Of a stretch of 64,000 nt of DNA, positions 15,283 through 23,560 are shown piece by piece. The stretch comes from Dehalobacter alkaniphilus (GTDB taxonomy: Bacteria > Bacillota > Desulfitobacteriia > Desulfitobacteriales > Syntrophobotulaceae): positions 1,364,001 through 1,428,000 of the forward strand of contig CP148031.1 of the NCBI GenBank assembly GCA_040500365.1, given 5' to 3'. Position 1 is the first letter of the stretch. The number at the start of each line of letters is the position of its first letter. Made by a program: the position numbers and the translations under genes. The notes beneath the pieces are model-generated. The model made no database searches. It worked only from the letters and a program-made list of their open reading frames with translations, and was not told where the DNA came from.

Positions 15283-16398
15283 ATGAGCGTGATGACCATG
15301 GATTTAAAAGAATTTGGAGCAGGAATTACCCAATTGATTGGCAAACAGAATTTATCCAGAGATAAGGCCAAAGCAATGTTTGTTCAGGTACTGACGAATC
15401 AGCAGCCGGATCTGCAGCAGGGTGCATTTTTGTCCGCGCTGACAGCGAAAGGAGAAACCGCTGAAGAGATCGCCGGAAGTTGGGAAGCTATTTATGAACT
15501 TGATACGGTGAAAGTGGTGCCTGATGTCCGCGGATGCCTTGTTGAAAACAGCGGTACGGGTATGGATACCGTTAAAACATTTAATATCAGTACTGCTGCA
15601 GCGATCATTGCTGCCGCCGCTGGGATCATGATGGCCAAACACGGATCCCGTGCGATTACCTCGTCCTGCGGAACAATTGACGTTTTGGAGGAAGTAGGCA
15701 TCGATATGGAATGTACGCCGGATATTGTCAAGGGCAGTATCGAAAAGACCGGCATCGGAATTTTTAATGGCATGAGTCCGCAGGTTCATCCCAAAGCACT
15801 GGGACGGATTTTGTCGCAGATTGCATTCGGGACCACTTTAAACATAGCTGCTTCCCTGGCTAATCCCGCCGCCCCTCAATATGCTGTCCGAGGAGTGTAT
15901 GACCGGGAATTGGTAGTGCCGGTTACCAAGGTTATGAAGGAGATAGGATTCAAACGTGCGCTGGTTGTCTTTGGGTCGGATCAAAATGGCCCCAAAGGGA
16001 TGGATGAGGCTTCTACCTTGGGGGAAACGTATGTGGCTGAGTTAAAAGAGAGCGGCGAAATTGTTCAATACACACTTACCCCGGAAGAATTCGGAATCAG
16101 AAGACCTGATAAAAAGGAGTTAAGCCCTTCCGGGAATCGCAGGCAGGAAGCGCTGCGTCTGCTGTCCATCCTGTCCGGTAGAGGAACGGAGGCGTGTACG
16201 GATATTGTATGTCTGAATGCAGCCTTAATCCTCTATTTAATGGACAAAGCCCCAACGATTGCAGAGGGTGTCCGACTGGCCGGAGAAATCATTCAAAACG
16301 GCCAGGCAATCCGGAAGCTCAAGGAATGGGTCGGGGCCCAAAATACTGATCCGACTGCCGGATCAGGGAAACTCAATCAGCTTCTGGGGCAGATCTAA
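15283..16398 (+). CDS. TrpD-like (anthranilate phosphoribosyltransferase family) protein
   Basis: About 371-aa member of the nucleoside phosphorylase/TrpD family. The N-terminal helical domain has DKAKAMFVQVLTNQQPDLQQGAFLSALTAKGET, then VENSGTGMDTVKTFNISTAAA (PRPP/phosphate loop; TrpD normally has GTGGD.. and NIST), KHGSRAITSSCGTIDVLEEVGI and GMSPQVHPK..GRILSQIAFGTTLNIAASLANPA. The GTGGD motif is altered to GTGMD, so the substrate may differ from anthranilate. There are no other trp genes. It lies behind cobalamin riboswitch 2, hence a cobamide-related base or nucleotide is a tempting but unproven substrate. ATG at 15283 has AGGAG 11 bases upstream; an earlier ATG at 15274 is too close to it. 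Confidence 0.8.
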   Translation: MSVMTMDLKEFGAGITQLIGKQNLSRDKAKAMFVQVLTNQQPDLQQGAFLSALTAKGETAEEIAGSWEAIYELDTVKVVPDVRGCLVENSGTGMDTVKTFNISTAAAIIAAAAGIMMAKHGSRAITSSCGTIDVLEEVGIDMECTPDIVKGSIEKTGIGIFNGMSPQVHPKALGRILSQIAFGTTLNIAASLANPAAPQYAVRGVYDRELVVPVTKVMKEIGFKRALVVFGSDQNGPKGMDEASTLGETYVAELKESGEIVQYTLTPEEFGIRRPDKKELSPSGNRRQEALRLLSILSGRGTEACTDIVCLNAALILYLMDKAPTIAEGVRLAGEIIQNGQAIRKLKEWVGAQNTDPTAGSGKLNQLLGQI

Positions 16399-16613
16399 TG
16401 ATGAAACTCTACGCGTTAAAATGTGACCAGGGCTATCTCAAAAGGACAGAAACCGGCTGTCAATGTGTGGATCTGGAAAAAGCAACGGTCGTAACCGAAA
16501 TAGGGCTGGATGCACTGGATAAGCTGGCGGAAAAAGCAGCCCAGGCAGGCTGCTGTAAGATATTTGTTATTGAGCTTCAGGTAACAGAAGGCAATTGTGT
16601 AAAGGGTTTTTGA
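16398..16613 (+). CDS. Small cysteine-containing protein of unknown function
   Basis: 71-aa protein that I do not recognise. It begins MMKLYALKCDQGYLKR and ends VIELQVTEGNCVKGF. It holds five cysteines (CDQ, CQC, a CC pair and NC) and a central amphipathic helix (ALDKLAEKAAQAG). The ATG overlaps the stop of the TrpD-like gene (TAATG), so it is translationally coupled and should belong to the same pathway. A fold with two beta-alpha-beta units or a metal-binding role is possible but not shown. Confidence 0.6.
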   Translation: MMKLYALKCDQGYLKRTETGCQCVDLEKATVVTEIGLDALDKLAEKAAQAGCCKIFVIELQVTEGNCVKGF

Positions 16614-16653
16614 AACTTCCGGCCGCAGATAAATAATTAGATCTTTCGTGGTG

Positions 16654-16681
16654 GGGGTATGGTTCGTTTGAATCATGCCCC
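16654..16681 (+). terminator. Hairpin ending the riboswitch-2 unit
   Basis: GGGGTATGGTTC (16654-16665) pairs with GAATCATGCCCC (16670-16681) around a GTTT loop, a 12-bp stem. The T-tract after it is weak (ATTAATTT), so it may be an inefficient terminator or only an mRNA end stabiliser. Confidence 0.55.
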
Positions 16682-16714
16682 ATTAATTTCAGTAAATCTT
16701 ATTTTGTGGTAAAA

Positions 16715-16812
16715 TAGGGTGGGGCTTTCAGCCAGGAGATCGCTGCAGGTAAGAAAGACCAACTCCGATACTGTTGGAGGATACAAATGCAATATTGCTG
16801 CTTGGAGGGTAA
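16715..16812 (+). promoter_or_regulatory. Structured leader before fdhD (possible cofactor riboswitch)
   Basis: The roughly 100 bases before fdhD are rich in potential pairing: GGGGCTTTCAGCC, CAGCCAGGAGATCGCTG, CCAACTCCGATACTGTTGG and CTCC...GGAG alternatives. Part of the sequence can pair with the GGAGGG ribosome binding site (16804-16809). A molybdenum/tungsten cofactor-type riboswitch would make sense for fdhD, but I cannot match it to that consensus with confidence. A -10-like TAAAAT precedes it at 16710-16715. Confidence 0.35.
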
Positions 16813-16815
16813 ATA

Positions 16816-17679
16816 ATGAATGCTGCTGACGAAGGAATCGTCTACGAAGAATTTGAGGTAGTAGAAATCCAAAGAGAAAATGATGCCATTGTGATGAAAG
16901 AAGCGGTGAGAAAGGTTATCGCCGAAGTGTCCCTTAAAATGATAGTCAATGGACAGGAGCTAGTTTCCGTTCTCTGTCTGAACCGGCATCACGAGGAGTT
17001 GGCCCTGGGTTTTCTATATAATGAGGGTGTTATTGGTTCTTATGAAGATATCGAAAGCATCGAATACAATGAGAAAATGTTGGCAGTGCTGATTGAACTT
17101 AGAGAAGGAATCGTTATTGACAGACGCGAAAGTCTGAGAAGCATCACTTCCGGCTGTGGCAAGTGTTATACCTACATTAATCCGCTGAAAAAGACGCAGT
17201 ACGCCGTCAGCACGAACAAATCCACTTTTTCCGCAGGAAATATCTTGACAATCATGGATAAGTTCATTGAGCAGTCTGAGATCTTTCATACGATTGGAGG
17301 CGTCCACAGTGTCTTATTTTACGTTGACGGATTTGAAGTGCTAAATGAAGACATTGGCCGGCACAACTGCTTCGATAAAATGACAGGAATACTGATGAAG
17401 GCAAACAAGATGGAGCTAGCCGCAAAAGGCATGGTTTTTATCAGCGGCAGACTTACTTCGGAAATGCTTATGAAAATGATCAGGCTTGGAGCACCCGTGG
17501 TAGTTTCCAAATCGACGCCCACAACAGCGACCATCAGGCTTGCCCGGGAATATAACATTACACTTCTTGGCTATGTCAGAGGAGGCAAAGGCACTGTTTA
17601 TGCCTGCCCGGAAAGGCTGGCTGACACTCCGACAGCCGAATCTAAGGCCGCGCATATTTTGAAAAAATTTGTCGAATAG
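16816..17679 (+). CDS. fdhD: FdhD formate dehydrogenase accessory sulfurtransferase
   Basis: 287-aa FdhD protein. It passes sulfur from a cysteine desulfurase to the molybdenum or tungsten bis-MGD cofactor, which is needed for active formate dehydrogenase. The catalytic CxxC lies in TSGCGKCYTY (Cys114, Cys117). Other family blocks are VNGQELVSVLCLNRHHEELALGFLYNEGVI, GGVHSVLFYVDG, NEDIGRHNCFDKMTG and VFISGRLTSEMLMKM. GGAGG lies 7 bases before the ATG. No formate dehydrogenase structural gene occurs in the window, so it probably serves an enzyme encoded elsewhere. Confidence 0.95.
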   Translation: MNAADEGIVYEEFEVVEIQRENDAIVMKEAVRKVIAEVSLKMIVNGQELVSVLCLNRHHEELALGFLYNEGVIGSYEDIESIEYNEKMLAVLIELREGIVIDRRESLRSITSGCGKCYTYINPLKKTQYAVSTNKSTFSAGNILTIMDKFIEQSEIFHTIGGVHSVLFYVDGFEVLNEDIGRHNCFDKMTGILMKANKMELAAKGMVFISGRLTSEMLMKMIRLGAPVVVSKSTPTTATIRLAREYNITLLGYVRGGKGTVYACPERLADTPTAESKAAHILKKFVE

Positions 17680-17818
17680 TAGGAATTTCTTAACTTATGT
17701 AGAAATAGTATACAAATCCTTTGAAATGACAGAATGTTTAAATTATTGAAATATTCTGATAAGGTAAAAATAGTTGAATTGTTCTAATTTGAGAAACTCT
17801 TTTTGGAAATAAATATGC

Positions 17819-18506
17819 ATTACCGGCCTTGATGCAAGACGATTAGTTGGCCGGTATATCTCTCATTTTGGAACAAAAAAACCGATGATTGTTATGGACA
17901 ATAGGATTCGTAATCAGAATTGGTATACGGAAACCCTTGAAACCATTAAAGTCCCCTATGTTGTTTTTGATGACGTTACTGAAAACCCCAAAGACTATGA
18001 AGCGATGTTGGGGAGCAAAGCCTTTCTGGACCGGGATTGTGATCTGATTATTGCTATCGGCGGCGGCAGTGTCATGGATTGCGCGAAGTGCATCAGCATA
18101 CTGGTAGCCAACGGCGGAAATATTCTGGATTATGAAGGTGTCGATGAAGTCAAGATTTTTCAATTTGCCGCATGGTAAGTGCAACAGTATCCTGCTCGAG
18201 CATGTTATCGACATTAATTTTGATGCTGTACCTAACCGTTTCCGAAGGATTGCGGAGCAGTTGAATATTTTAGCTGATCTTAGTTCTGATCTAAATGTCA
18301 AAGAAAAAATTCTTAAACGGGTCAGATGCCTGCGTGAGAACTTAATGATTAATGCGACGGTAGAAATCGAACAAATTGACGAAAACCAGATGAACAAACT
18401 GGTTGAAAATGCAATGATTGATCCCTGTATGGTTACAAACCCCAAAAAACTCACGAAGCAAGAGGTTAAAGCAATTTATGAAAGAATATTACAATGCTTT
18501 CAATGA
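17819..18506 (+). pseudogene. Iron-containing alcohol dehydrogenase remnant (internal deletion and frameshift)
   Basis: The first part reads ITGLDARRLVGRYISHFGTKKPMIVMDNR and continues to LIIAIGGGSVMDCAKCISILVANGG..YEGVDEVK, the NAD-binding half of an Fe-ADH. At about 18155 the sequence jumps in a different frame to RFFNLPHGKCNSILLEHVIDINFDAVPNRFRRIAEQLN, the C-terminal part. About 150 residues between (including the TAGTGSE motif and two iron-binding histidines) are missing, and the N-terminal start is not clear. The enzyme cannot be functional. The end overlaps the next gene's start by 29 bases. Confidence 0.88.
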
Positions 18507-19962
18507 GAAAAAAATAACAAGGCAGGCCGTCATTGGTCTCGGGGAAAATTGGATCCGCAAAAATTACTATCCCGAGCTGCAGGAAAAGTTATTGGATCTT
18601 GAGCATATTAATATTCGGAACAAAGCTTTGATGGCCGCGATTCAGGACATTATGCTGGTCAGCGATTCAGATGGCCATATTTCGCCATTTACCGTCTCCA
18701 ATAAAAAGGACGATCCTCTAACACGAGAGATCTTAAGGAATAACGAAATTGTTCAGAGAGTGCAGGAGGCAATTTATCAGGTTGTTCAGAAACGGGAGAT
18801 GGTCACCTGTGATTTTAGGTTAAAGTATCAGGGACGGGACTACTATTTTGAATCACGAATTCACATCTCAGAGATTAATGAAATCTTAATACTGGTTCGG
18901 GATATGACTGAAAGAACCCTAATGGAAATGCAGTTAAGAGAGATGGTGGAAAGAGAAAGTCTGACAAAGCTATATAAACGGCACTGTTTAATCAACAAAC
19001 TGGCAGAGTTCCATGGGAAGAACTTCGAAAAGCTTACTGTTTTGTTCTTTGATATTGATGGGTTAAAAATTATTAATGATACGTTCGGTCACCAAAAAGG
19101 GGATGAAGTGATTGTATCTGCAGCACGGATGATTACTGACCATTTCAGATTGATCGGGTACATCGCCCGTATTGGCGGAGACGAATTTTGCGTGATTGTC
19201 GAGGGCCTCTCCAGCCAGGAGATTGAGCAGCAGGTTGAACAGATGAATAAAATGCTGCATAAATACAATGAGCAAACAGATATATTGAAGATCTCGCTGT
19301 CTTCGGGCTATTCTTTCCATAAGGCAGGTATTGTCAATACGGATTGGATGTTTCAGGAAGCAAATAACAACATGTATCAAAATAAATTATTGAAGGAATC
19401 CAGCAACCGGAACGATTTGGTCAAGACCCTGATGAGAGCGCTTGAAGCGAAGGACTATATTACCGAGGGCCATGCGGAACGGATGGGTGAGCTTGCAACC
19501 CAAATGGGTGTAGCGCTGCGGCTGCCTCAAAGTAATCTCGACCGGATCAGGTTGCTTGCCAAATTTCACGATATCGGTAAAGTCGGAATTCCAGATAGGA
19601 TCCTGTGTAAACCTTCCAAGCTGGACGAGGAGGAGTGGAAGGTCATGAAAACGCATTGCGGGATCGGGGAAAGAATTGCGGCCGAATCCTCAGAATTAAA
19701 GAGTATTGCACACCTGATTCTGAAGCACCATGAAAGATGGGACGGAAAAGGTTATCCTTTAGGATTGAAAGCAGGGGAGATACCGATCGAATGCAGGATT
19801 TTAAGTATTGTTGATACCTTTGATGCGATGACAAATGATCGGCCGTATCGTAAAGCACTGCCTGAAGCTGAAGCAATCAAGGAAATCGTATCATGTTCCC
19901 GGACGCAGTTTGATCCAAATTTGGTTTTCTTGTTCAAAGAGATTATTGAGAAATCATCATAA
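18478..19962 (+). CDS. PAS-GGDEF-HD-GYP c-di-GMP signalling protein
   Basis: 494-aa cytoplasmic regulator. Residues about 45-145 form a PAS-like sensor ending in LVRDMTERTLMEMQLRE. A GGDEF domain follows with intact RIGGDEF (diguanylate cyclase signature). The C-terminal HD-GYP domain has KFHDIGKVGIPD and HHERWDGKGYP, giving an apparently active c-di-GMP phosphodiesterase. Having both activities in one chain suggests switching by the PAS signal. The start at 18478 lies inside the dead Fe-ADH reading frame and is preceded by AAGAGG; an earlier in-frame ATG at 18418 would add 20 residues unlike the family. No membrane segment is seen. Confidence 0.88.
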   Translation: MKEYYNAFNEKKITRQAVIGLGENWIRKNYYPELQEKLLDLEHINIRNKALMAAIQDIMLVSDSDGHISPFTVSNKKDDPLTREILRNNEIVQRVQEAIYQVVQKREMVTCDFRLKYQGRDYYFESRIHISEINEILILVRDMTERTLMEMQLREMVERESLTKLYKRHCLINKLAEFHGKNFEKLTVLFFDIDGLKIINDTFGHQKGDEVIVSAARMITDHFRLIGYIARIGGDEFCVIVEGLSSQEIEQQVEQMNKMLHKYNEQTDILKISLSSGYSFHKAGIVNTDWMFQEANNNMYQNKLLKESSNRNDLVKTLMRALEAKDYITEGHAERMGELATQMGVALRLPQSNLDRIRLLAKFHDIGKVGIPDRILCKPSKLDEEEWKVMKTHCGIGERIAAESSELKSIAHLILKHHERWDGKGYPLGLKAGEIPIECRILSIVDTFDAMTNDRPYRKALPEAEAIKEIVSCSRTQFDPNLVFLFKEIIEKSS

Positions 19963-20143
19963 ACATCAACGATGATTCCATGATTCAAAGAGAGAATATA
20001 ACTGCGGATATGCGGATTAAAAATTATCAGAATATTAAGAAAATGGCATCTGATTTTTGTAACCTTGGATACCGATTTCTGGCAGTTTTTTACGTATGAT
20101 TAAAAAAATACGATTAAAAACAAAATATAGAGGAGGTAATTGT

Positions 20144-21706
20144 ATGTCTCAAATGTTCTGTTTTCAATGTGAACAAACTGCCGGCGGAAAAGGATGCACG
20201 AACGCAGGGGTCTGCGGAAAGAAACCGGAAGTAGCTAATAAGCATGATGAACTCACTTGTGCCCTGATTGGATTGGCCAGAGCGGCATCCGGTCAGAAAA
20301 CTGCACCGGAAACAGATGCTTTGGTGATGCAGAGCCTGTTTGCCACAGTGACTAATGTTAATTTTGATCCTCAAGATTTTGATGCCTTCATACAAAAGGT
20401 AACTGAAGAGAAAAACAAACTTGGCGGGGCGGAAGATTTTGCACCTGACGCTTTGTTCCATGGTGATCCGGATATCGTCTCGCTGCGTTCGACTCTCTTG
20501 TTAGGCATGCGCGGGATGGCGGCATATGCCTGGCATGCGTATGTTTTAGGTAAGCAGGATCCTCAAGTCACCGCCTGCTTTTATAAAGGATTGAAAGCTG
20601 TCGGGGAAGATCATTCCGTCGATGAATGGCTGGAGCTGCTGATGGAATTCGGCAAAACCAATCTTGCCTGCATGGCGCTGCTCGATGAAGCGAATACTTC
20701 GGCTTATGGGCATCCTGAGCCAACCAGGGTTACAACAACCATAGAAAAAGGCCCATTCATTGTGATCACCGGCCATGACCTGCTCGATCTGAAACAATTG
20801 CTGGAACAGACAGAAGGAAAAGGAATCAATATTTATACCCATGGTGAAATGCTCCCGGCTCACGCCTATCCTGAATTTAAAAAATATGTGCATCTGAAGG
20901 GCAATTTCGGAACGGCTTGGCAGAACCAGCAAAAGGAATTTGACAATATTCCGGCTCCGATCTTTTTTACGACGAACTGTCTGATGCCACCCAAAGCCAG
21001 TTACGCTGACAGGGTTTATACGACATCCGTCGTCGGTTATCCGGAAATGAAGCATATCCCGGATGTCAAAGTCAAGGACTTCTCACCCCTGATTAAGCAG
21101 GCGCTTGAACTTGGCGGCTACAGCGAAGATCAATACAGGACAGGGATCAACGGCGGAAATGAGCTGATGACAGGTTTTGCCCGGAATACTGTTCTCGGAG
21201 TTGCGGATAAAGTGATCGATGCCGTCAAGGGCGGAGCAATCAAGCATTTCTTCCTGGTTGGTGGCTGTGATGGTGCAAAGCCCGGCAGAAACTACTATAC
21301 CGAGTTTGTGAAGCAGACGCCTATGGATACGGTCGTACTGACACTTGCCTGCGGAAAATACCGCTTTAATGACCTGAACATTGGAGAAATCGGGGGACTG
21401 CCGCGGCTGATGGATATGGGACAATGCAACGATGCCTATTCCGCTATCCAGGTTGCTGTTGCGCTGGCCCAGGCCTTTGAATGCGGCGTAAACGATCTGC
21501 CATTAACACTGGTGCTCTCCTGGTATGAACAAAAAGCGGTCTGCATTCTATTGACCCTTTTGGCCTTGGGCATAAAGAATATCTATATCGGACCATCCAT
21601 TCCAGCTTTTTTCTCTTCCAATGTACTCAACGTTTTGGTTGAAAAATTCAATATCACACCGATCTCTACACCAGAGAATGATTTAACAGCCATTCTGGCT
21701 AAATAA
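20144..21706 (+). CDS. hcp: Hybrid cluster protein (hydroxylamine reductase)
   Basis: 520-aa Hcp, which reduces hydroxylamine to ammonia in vitro and acts as an NO reductase or nitrosative-stress protein in vivo. The N-terminal cysteines are Cys6, Cys9, Cys18 and Cys24 (CFQCEQTAGGKGCTNAGVC, i.e. Cx2Cx8Cx5C) and hold an Fe-S cluster. The hybrid 4Fe-2O-2S cluster ligand regions are seen in TGHDLLDL, THGEMLPAHAYPE, NCLMPP, GGCDGAKPGR, LACGKYRFN and GQCNDAYSA. AGGAGGTAA precedes the ATG at 20144; a longer reading from 20096 has no such site. Monocistronic by appearance, ending in a terminator. No partner reductase (hcr) is adjacent. Confidence 0.96.
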   Translation: MSQMFCFQCEQTAGGKGCTNAGVCGKKPEVANKHDELTCALIGLARAASGQKTAPETDALVMQSLFATVTNVNFDPQDFDAFIQKVTEEKNKLGGAEDFAPDALFHGDPDIVSLRSTLLLGMRGMAAYAWHAYVLGKQDPQVTACFYKGLKAVGEDHSVDEWLELLMEFGKTNLACMALLDEANTSAYGHPEPTRVTTTIEKGPFIVITGHDLLDLKQLLEQTEGKGINIYTHGEMLPAHAYPEFKKYVHLKGNFGTAWQNQQKEFDNIPAPIFFTTNCLMPPKASYADRVYTTSVVGYPEMKHIPDVKVKDFSPLIKQALELGGYSEDQYRTGINGGNELMTGFARNTVLGVADKVIDAVKGGAIKHFFLVGGCDGAKPGRNYYTEFVKQTPMDTVVLTLACGKYRFNDLNIGEIGGLPRLMDMGQCNDAYSAIQVAVALAQAFECGVNDLPLTLVLSWYEQKAVCILLTLLALGIKNIYIGPSIPAFFSSNVLNVLVEKFNITPISTPENDLTAILAK

Positions 21707-21785
21707 AAGGGCTCACCGTCAATCCGAATGCTGCTGACACTATGTTGGCAGCATTTCATTTTGGGTGTTAATAGCCCCTTTTTTT
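21706..21785 (+). terminator. Terminator after hcp
   Basis: Nested hairpins: the inner stem AATGCTGC/GCAGCATT, and an outer AAAAGGGCT pairing with AGCCCCTTTTTTT, ending in a T run. Confidence 0.75.
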
Positions 21786-21926
21786 GCACATTTTGCATGA
21801 CCTGCTGCGTTTCACATCCATGTTCGCTTGGACTACTAAATCACGTTACGTTACGTGAATTATTCCACAAAATTATGCTATAATGTTTTCATGCGTTGAT
21901 CTTAGACATAAAGGCTGGTAAAAAGT

Positions 21927-23060
21927 ATGCAGGTATTTTTACGGATTGATATTAATCTTGCTGCCCTGGTGTTGTTAGGGGTAGTATTTTTGATTGCTTA
22001 CCAGAGTCTTGACCGGCAGGATAGTATCAATAAAAAATTTCTGACCACGTCTTTAGTCATTATGCTGGAGCTTGTTTTTGAAACGCTGACCTGCATGATC
22101 AACAGACGCCCTGAGTTATGGTTGATCCCGGTGTCGGAGCTGATGCATATATGTTTGTTTATTACGGCGCCGCTGTTAACCTATTCGTGGTACAAATTTA
22201 ATTATAGCTGGACTGAACCAGACAGCACAATTTTTAAAACCAGGAAAATCCTGTATTTCATTCCGATTGTCATCAATACGGTACTGACCGTTTTATCGCC
22301 TATTTACGGTTTTATCTTCACTATAGACAGTGCGAATGTCTACCACCGGGGATCACTTTTTCTCGTTTCAGCCGTAATTACCTATTTCTATCTGATAATC
22401 AGTCTGATACAGATCCTTAAAAGAAAAGGGAAAATCATTAAACAGGAATGGATTCCTTTAATAGCATTTGGAATACTGCCGATTATCGGAGGGATACTCC
22501 AGTCCATGTTTTATGGTGTGCTTCTGATGTGGAGCTGTACGGCATTTTCCCTCGTGATTATTTATTATTTTCTGCAGCAAAGAATGGCTCATCTGGATAA
22601 CTTGACCGGCGTATGGACGAGAGGATCTTTTGACTATTACATTTCCAGAAGGATCCACCATAAGGCCGATAACAAATTTGGGCTTATTTATGCCGACCTT
22701 GACGGACTGAAACAAATTAATGACCAATATGGGCATTCCGAAGGGGACAAAGCGATCCAGACTGCTGTTGGGCTAATAAGAAGTGTCCTAAGAAAAACAG
22801 ACATTATTGCCAGGATGGGTGGCGATGAATTTGCGGTAATCATGGAATGTGACAGCAAAGAAGCTCTAGAGAAAACAATTGAGAGAATCAATGTGTCTTT
22901 TGAAGCGTATAATAAAACCTCCGAAAAGCGTTACAGGCTGGAAGGAAGCTTTGGGACTGACATCTTTGATATGAAATATGCCAGTATTGAGCAATTTCTG
23001 AACCATGTTGACAATCTGATGTACAGCCAAAAAAGAATAAAAAAAGCGGATTTGGGATGA
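21927..23060 (+). CDS. Membrane-bound diguanylate cyclase (7TM-like sensor plus GGDEF)
   Basis: 377 aa. The N-terminal 215 residues hold about seven hydrophobic helices, resembling the 7TM sensor region found in front of histidine kinases and GGDEF proteins. The C-terminal GGDEF domain has LDNLTGVWTRGSF, YADLDGLKQINDQYGHSEGD and an intact RMGGDEF. It should make c-di-GMP in response to a membrane or extracellular cue. A TATAAT box at 21879-21884 is the probable promoter; upstream bases 21844-21857 contain an overlapping CGTTACGTTACGTG direct repeat that might be an operator. A single-gene unit. Confidence 0.88.
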   Translation: MQVFLRIDINLAALVLLGVVFLIAYQSLDRQDSINKKFLTTSLVIMLELVFETLTCMINRRPELWLIPVSELMHICLFITAPLLTYSWYKFNYSWTEPDSTIFKTRKILYFIPIVINTVLTVLSPIYGFIFTIDSANVYHRGSLFLVSAVITYFYLIISLIQILKRKGKIIKQEWIPLIAFGILPIIGGILQSMFYGVLLMWSCTAFSLVIIYYFLQQRMAHLDNLTGVWTRGSFDYYISRRIHHKADNKFGLIYADLDGLKQINDQYGHSEGDKAIQTAVGLIRSVLRKTDIIARMGGDEFAVIMECDSKEALEKTIERINVSFEAYNKTSEKRYRLEGSFGTDIFDMKYASIEQFLNHVDNLMYSQKRIKKADLG

Positions 23061-23179
23061 TCCGTGGGATTTGATTCCTTTTAGCAAGTAATTCTTTATG
23101 AGTTAAAGAAAAACCGTTATAATAGACTGAAAATTCGTAACATTTTATTAATTTTAGCCTAAATCACGATATTTGCAGG

Positions 23180-23209
23180 TTGACCAAAAGCCTGTATTTT
23201 ATGTATGAT
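23180..23209 (+). promoter_or_regulatory. Promoter of the candidate structured RNA
   Basis: TTGACC (23180-23185), 18-bp spacer, TATGAT (23204-23209). The expected start, 6-7 bases on, coincides with the AAGCTCCAA closing stem at 23216. Confidence 0.55.
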
Positions 23210-23215
23210 AATAAT

Positions 23216-23560
23216 AAGCTCCAAGGAATTCCTAAGATGGAATACCAGTGAAGCCTGAAAATGGAAACAAAACGTTATCATTGGACGATTAGGTCGGTGA
23301 ACGAAAAGGTTCACTATATCTGGAGAGTTTCGAAGAAAAGAGTCTGCAACGGGATTGATAGAAATGAAGGTTTGGTTCAAGAAAATCTGTAAAAAGAGTT
23401 TTTAAGAGGCAAATTCTGAAATGAAATCAGACTGAAGTGGGTAATGAGTAAACGGAATATCTGTAGACGAAGGTCTTTTAAGGAAGATGGATAGCGGGAA
23501 ACGAAATTGAGGGTAATACTGGGGATACATTGATAAAGGTTCGTTGGAGCTTCTTTTTTA
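23216..23560 (+). ncRNA. Candidate structured RNA of about 340 nt, family not recognised
   Basis: A gene-free stretch with promoter, closing stem and terminator. AAGCTCCAA (23216-23224) is perfectly complementary to TTGGAGCTT (23544-23552), and a T-rich tract (CTTTTTTATTTTT) follows. Inside are local hairpins: GTGAAC-GAAAAG-GTTCAC at 23297-23314, TCTGA-AATGAAA-TCAGA near 23416-23432, AGAC-GAAG-GTCT near 23464-23475, and a palindrome AGGAATTCCT. It is purine rich with many GAAA-type runs. No open frame with a ribosome binding site is seen. It lacks the landmark motifs I know for RNase P, tmRNA, SRP and 6S RNA. It ends against the convergent hpt gene. Confidence 0.6.

Noticed and set aside
17843..18454. 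203-codon minus-strand frame
   Set aside because: Antisense to the Fe-ADH remnant, whose homology is clear; no family pattern or start site on the minus strand.
20096..20143. Longer N-terminus for Hcp from an upstream ATG
   Set aside because: The canonical AGGAGG and family start MxQMFCFQCEQ place the start at 20144.
23216..23560. RNase P, tmRNA, SRP or 6S RNA gene
   Set aside because: No GAGGAAAGTC-type RNase P motif, no tmRNA ends or tag frame, no SRP GGAAGG..AGCAG loop, and longer than usual 6S RNA.
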